From Paenibacillus macerans (GTDB lineage: Bacteria > Bacillota > Bacilli > Paenibacillales > Paenibacillaceae): a DNA stretch of 42,707 bases. A model generated the notes under the pieces. The model was given only the letters and a program-made list of their open reading frames with translations, made no database searches and was not told the origin of the DNA. This document shows, one piece after another, positions 42,504-42,707 of this stretch (its first letter is position 1; each line of letters begins with the position of its first letter). Where the stretch lies: NCBI RefSeq assembly GCF_023715465.1, contig NZ_JAMBOE010000029.1, forward strand, positions 1 to 42,707. Reading direction: 5' to 3'. Made by a program: the position numbers and the translations under genes.

Positions 42504-42565
42504 AAGAAAAACGTCTGACAGCGTCCTTAAGCGGCTCTGACTTCTACTTTGGAGCGAGTAGAGGT
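42504..42565. repeat. About 60-bp repeat with terminator-like hairpin (copy 2)
   Basis: It matches 18209-18269 in the same orientation. On the minus strand it forms ACG...CGT around a short loop, followed by TTTTTCTT, just downstream of the right-hand IS end. It could stop read-through from the IS into the operon. Confidence 0.6.
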
Positions 42566-42581
42566 TCTTCCTAAACTTTGG

Positions 42582-42707
42582 TGGACTTCTGTCAAGAAAG
42601 TAGACACAAATTAAGCGACCTGTTGTTGCTTGTAGTACCTCTTTTCGCATAGATGCGGGGTCAAATAGCCGATAGACGAATGGATCCGGATGCGATTGTA
42701 TTCCAAC
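42582..42707 (-). mobile_element. IS3-family insertion sequence, 3' end (right copy)
   Basis: This is the inverted counterpart of 1-124. The terminal bases TGGA at 42582 mark the element end. Outside the match the flanking bases differ from the left copy, and no shared target duplication can be judged because the other element ends are beyond the window. Confidence 0.85.
42611..42707 (-). CDS. IS3-family transposase, C-terminal fragment (truncated by window edge)
   Basis: Same frame and protein end as the left copy (HSSIGYLTPHLCEKRYYKQ then stop at 42611). It reads into the window. Confidence 0.8.
   Translation of the reverse strand, partial: LEYNRIRIHSSIGYLTPHLCEKRYYKQQQVA

Larger units (their letters stand above)
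42239..42581. other. Operon upstream region
   Basis: This interval holds the candidate promoter of the long minus-strand operon (42317-42325) and the second copy of a 60-bp repeat (42504-42565). Nothing else coding is seen. Confidence 0.5.

Noticed and set aside
1..42707. Whole window as a composite transposon
   Set aside because: The cargo is ordinary chromosomal genes, and the outer IS ends are not visible; an assembly break is simpler.

Overview
The window looks like chromosomal DNA from a spore-forming, motile Gram-positive bacterium, most likely Paenibacillus or a close relative. The evidence is a spore-coat transglutaminase, a YesM/YesN two-component system beside a CUT1 sugar ABC transporter, a secreted protein with copper-amine-oxidase-N repeats, a Firmicutes-type WXG100/EssC secretion locus and strong GGAGG ribosome binding sites. 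Both ends are inverted copies of the same IS3-family 3' end. The window is therefore either a contig broken at IS copies or a segment lying between two IS copies.

Region by region. 1-229: IS end plus an intergenic hairpin repeat. 230-2553: a short-chain dehydrogenase, a Gly/Phe-rich small protein and the transglutaminase Tgl. 2726-6847: a PRD/BglG-type regulator and the PTS EIIBCA permease it probably controls (ManR/ManP-like order). 6848-9300: intergenic repeats, a short (471 aa) pyruvate kinase and a remnant of a YedF-like gene. 9301-10821: a membrane-tethered serine hydrolase of the beta-lactamase family. 11492-18112: a two-component system (kinase, then AraC-type regulator) followed by a sugar-binding lipoprotein and two permeases. 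18483-22634: an MscS channel and, divergently, a YhgE/Pip-family membrane protein with unusual 19-residue repeats. 23093-24841: a chemotaxis receptor.

25117-42238 is the most interesting part: fifteen genes on the minus strand, mostly overlapping or separated by a few bases. In transcription order they encode a secreted copper-amine-oxidase-N-domain protein, a large secreted protein, a TadZ/CpaE-like protein with a degenerate P-loop, a SAF-domain CpaB-like protein, a second TadZ-like protein, a CpaF/TadA ATPase, TadB- and TadC-like platform proteins, a small Flp-like pilin, two 167-residue anchored pseudopilin-like proteins, a YukD/EsaB ubiquitin-like protein, a beta-propeller protein, an EssC ATPase without FHA domains and two WXG100 proteins. 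A Tad-like pilus assembly module and a reduced type VII secretion module thus appear to sit in one operon, with no EssA, EssB/YukC, prepilin peptidase or LXG toxin visible. That they work as one machine is my inference.

The intergenic regions carry a second theme. Six loci contain short hairpin modules (AAATA[AG]CGG, 8-11 bases, then a CCGTTA-like arm) arranged as pairs or as four-module units (two direct plus two inverted), mostly between convergent genes. Two separate 9-bp tandem arrays lie just past the stop codons of minus-strand genes. No rRNA, tRNA or CRISPR array was seen.
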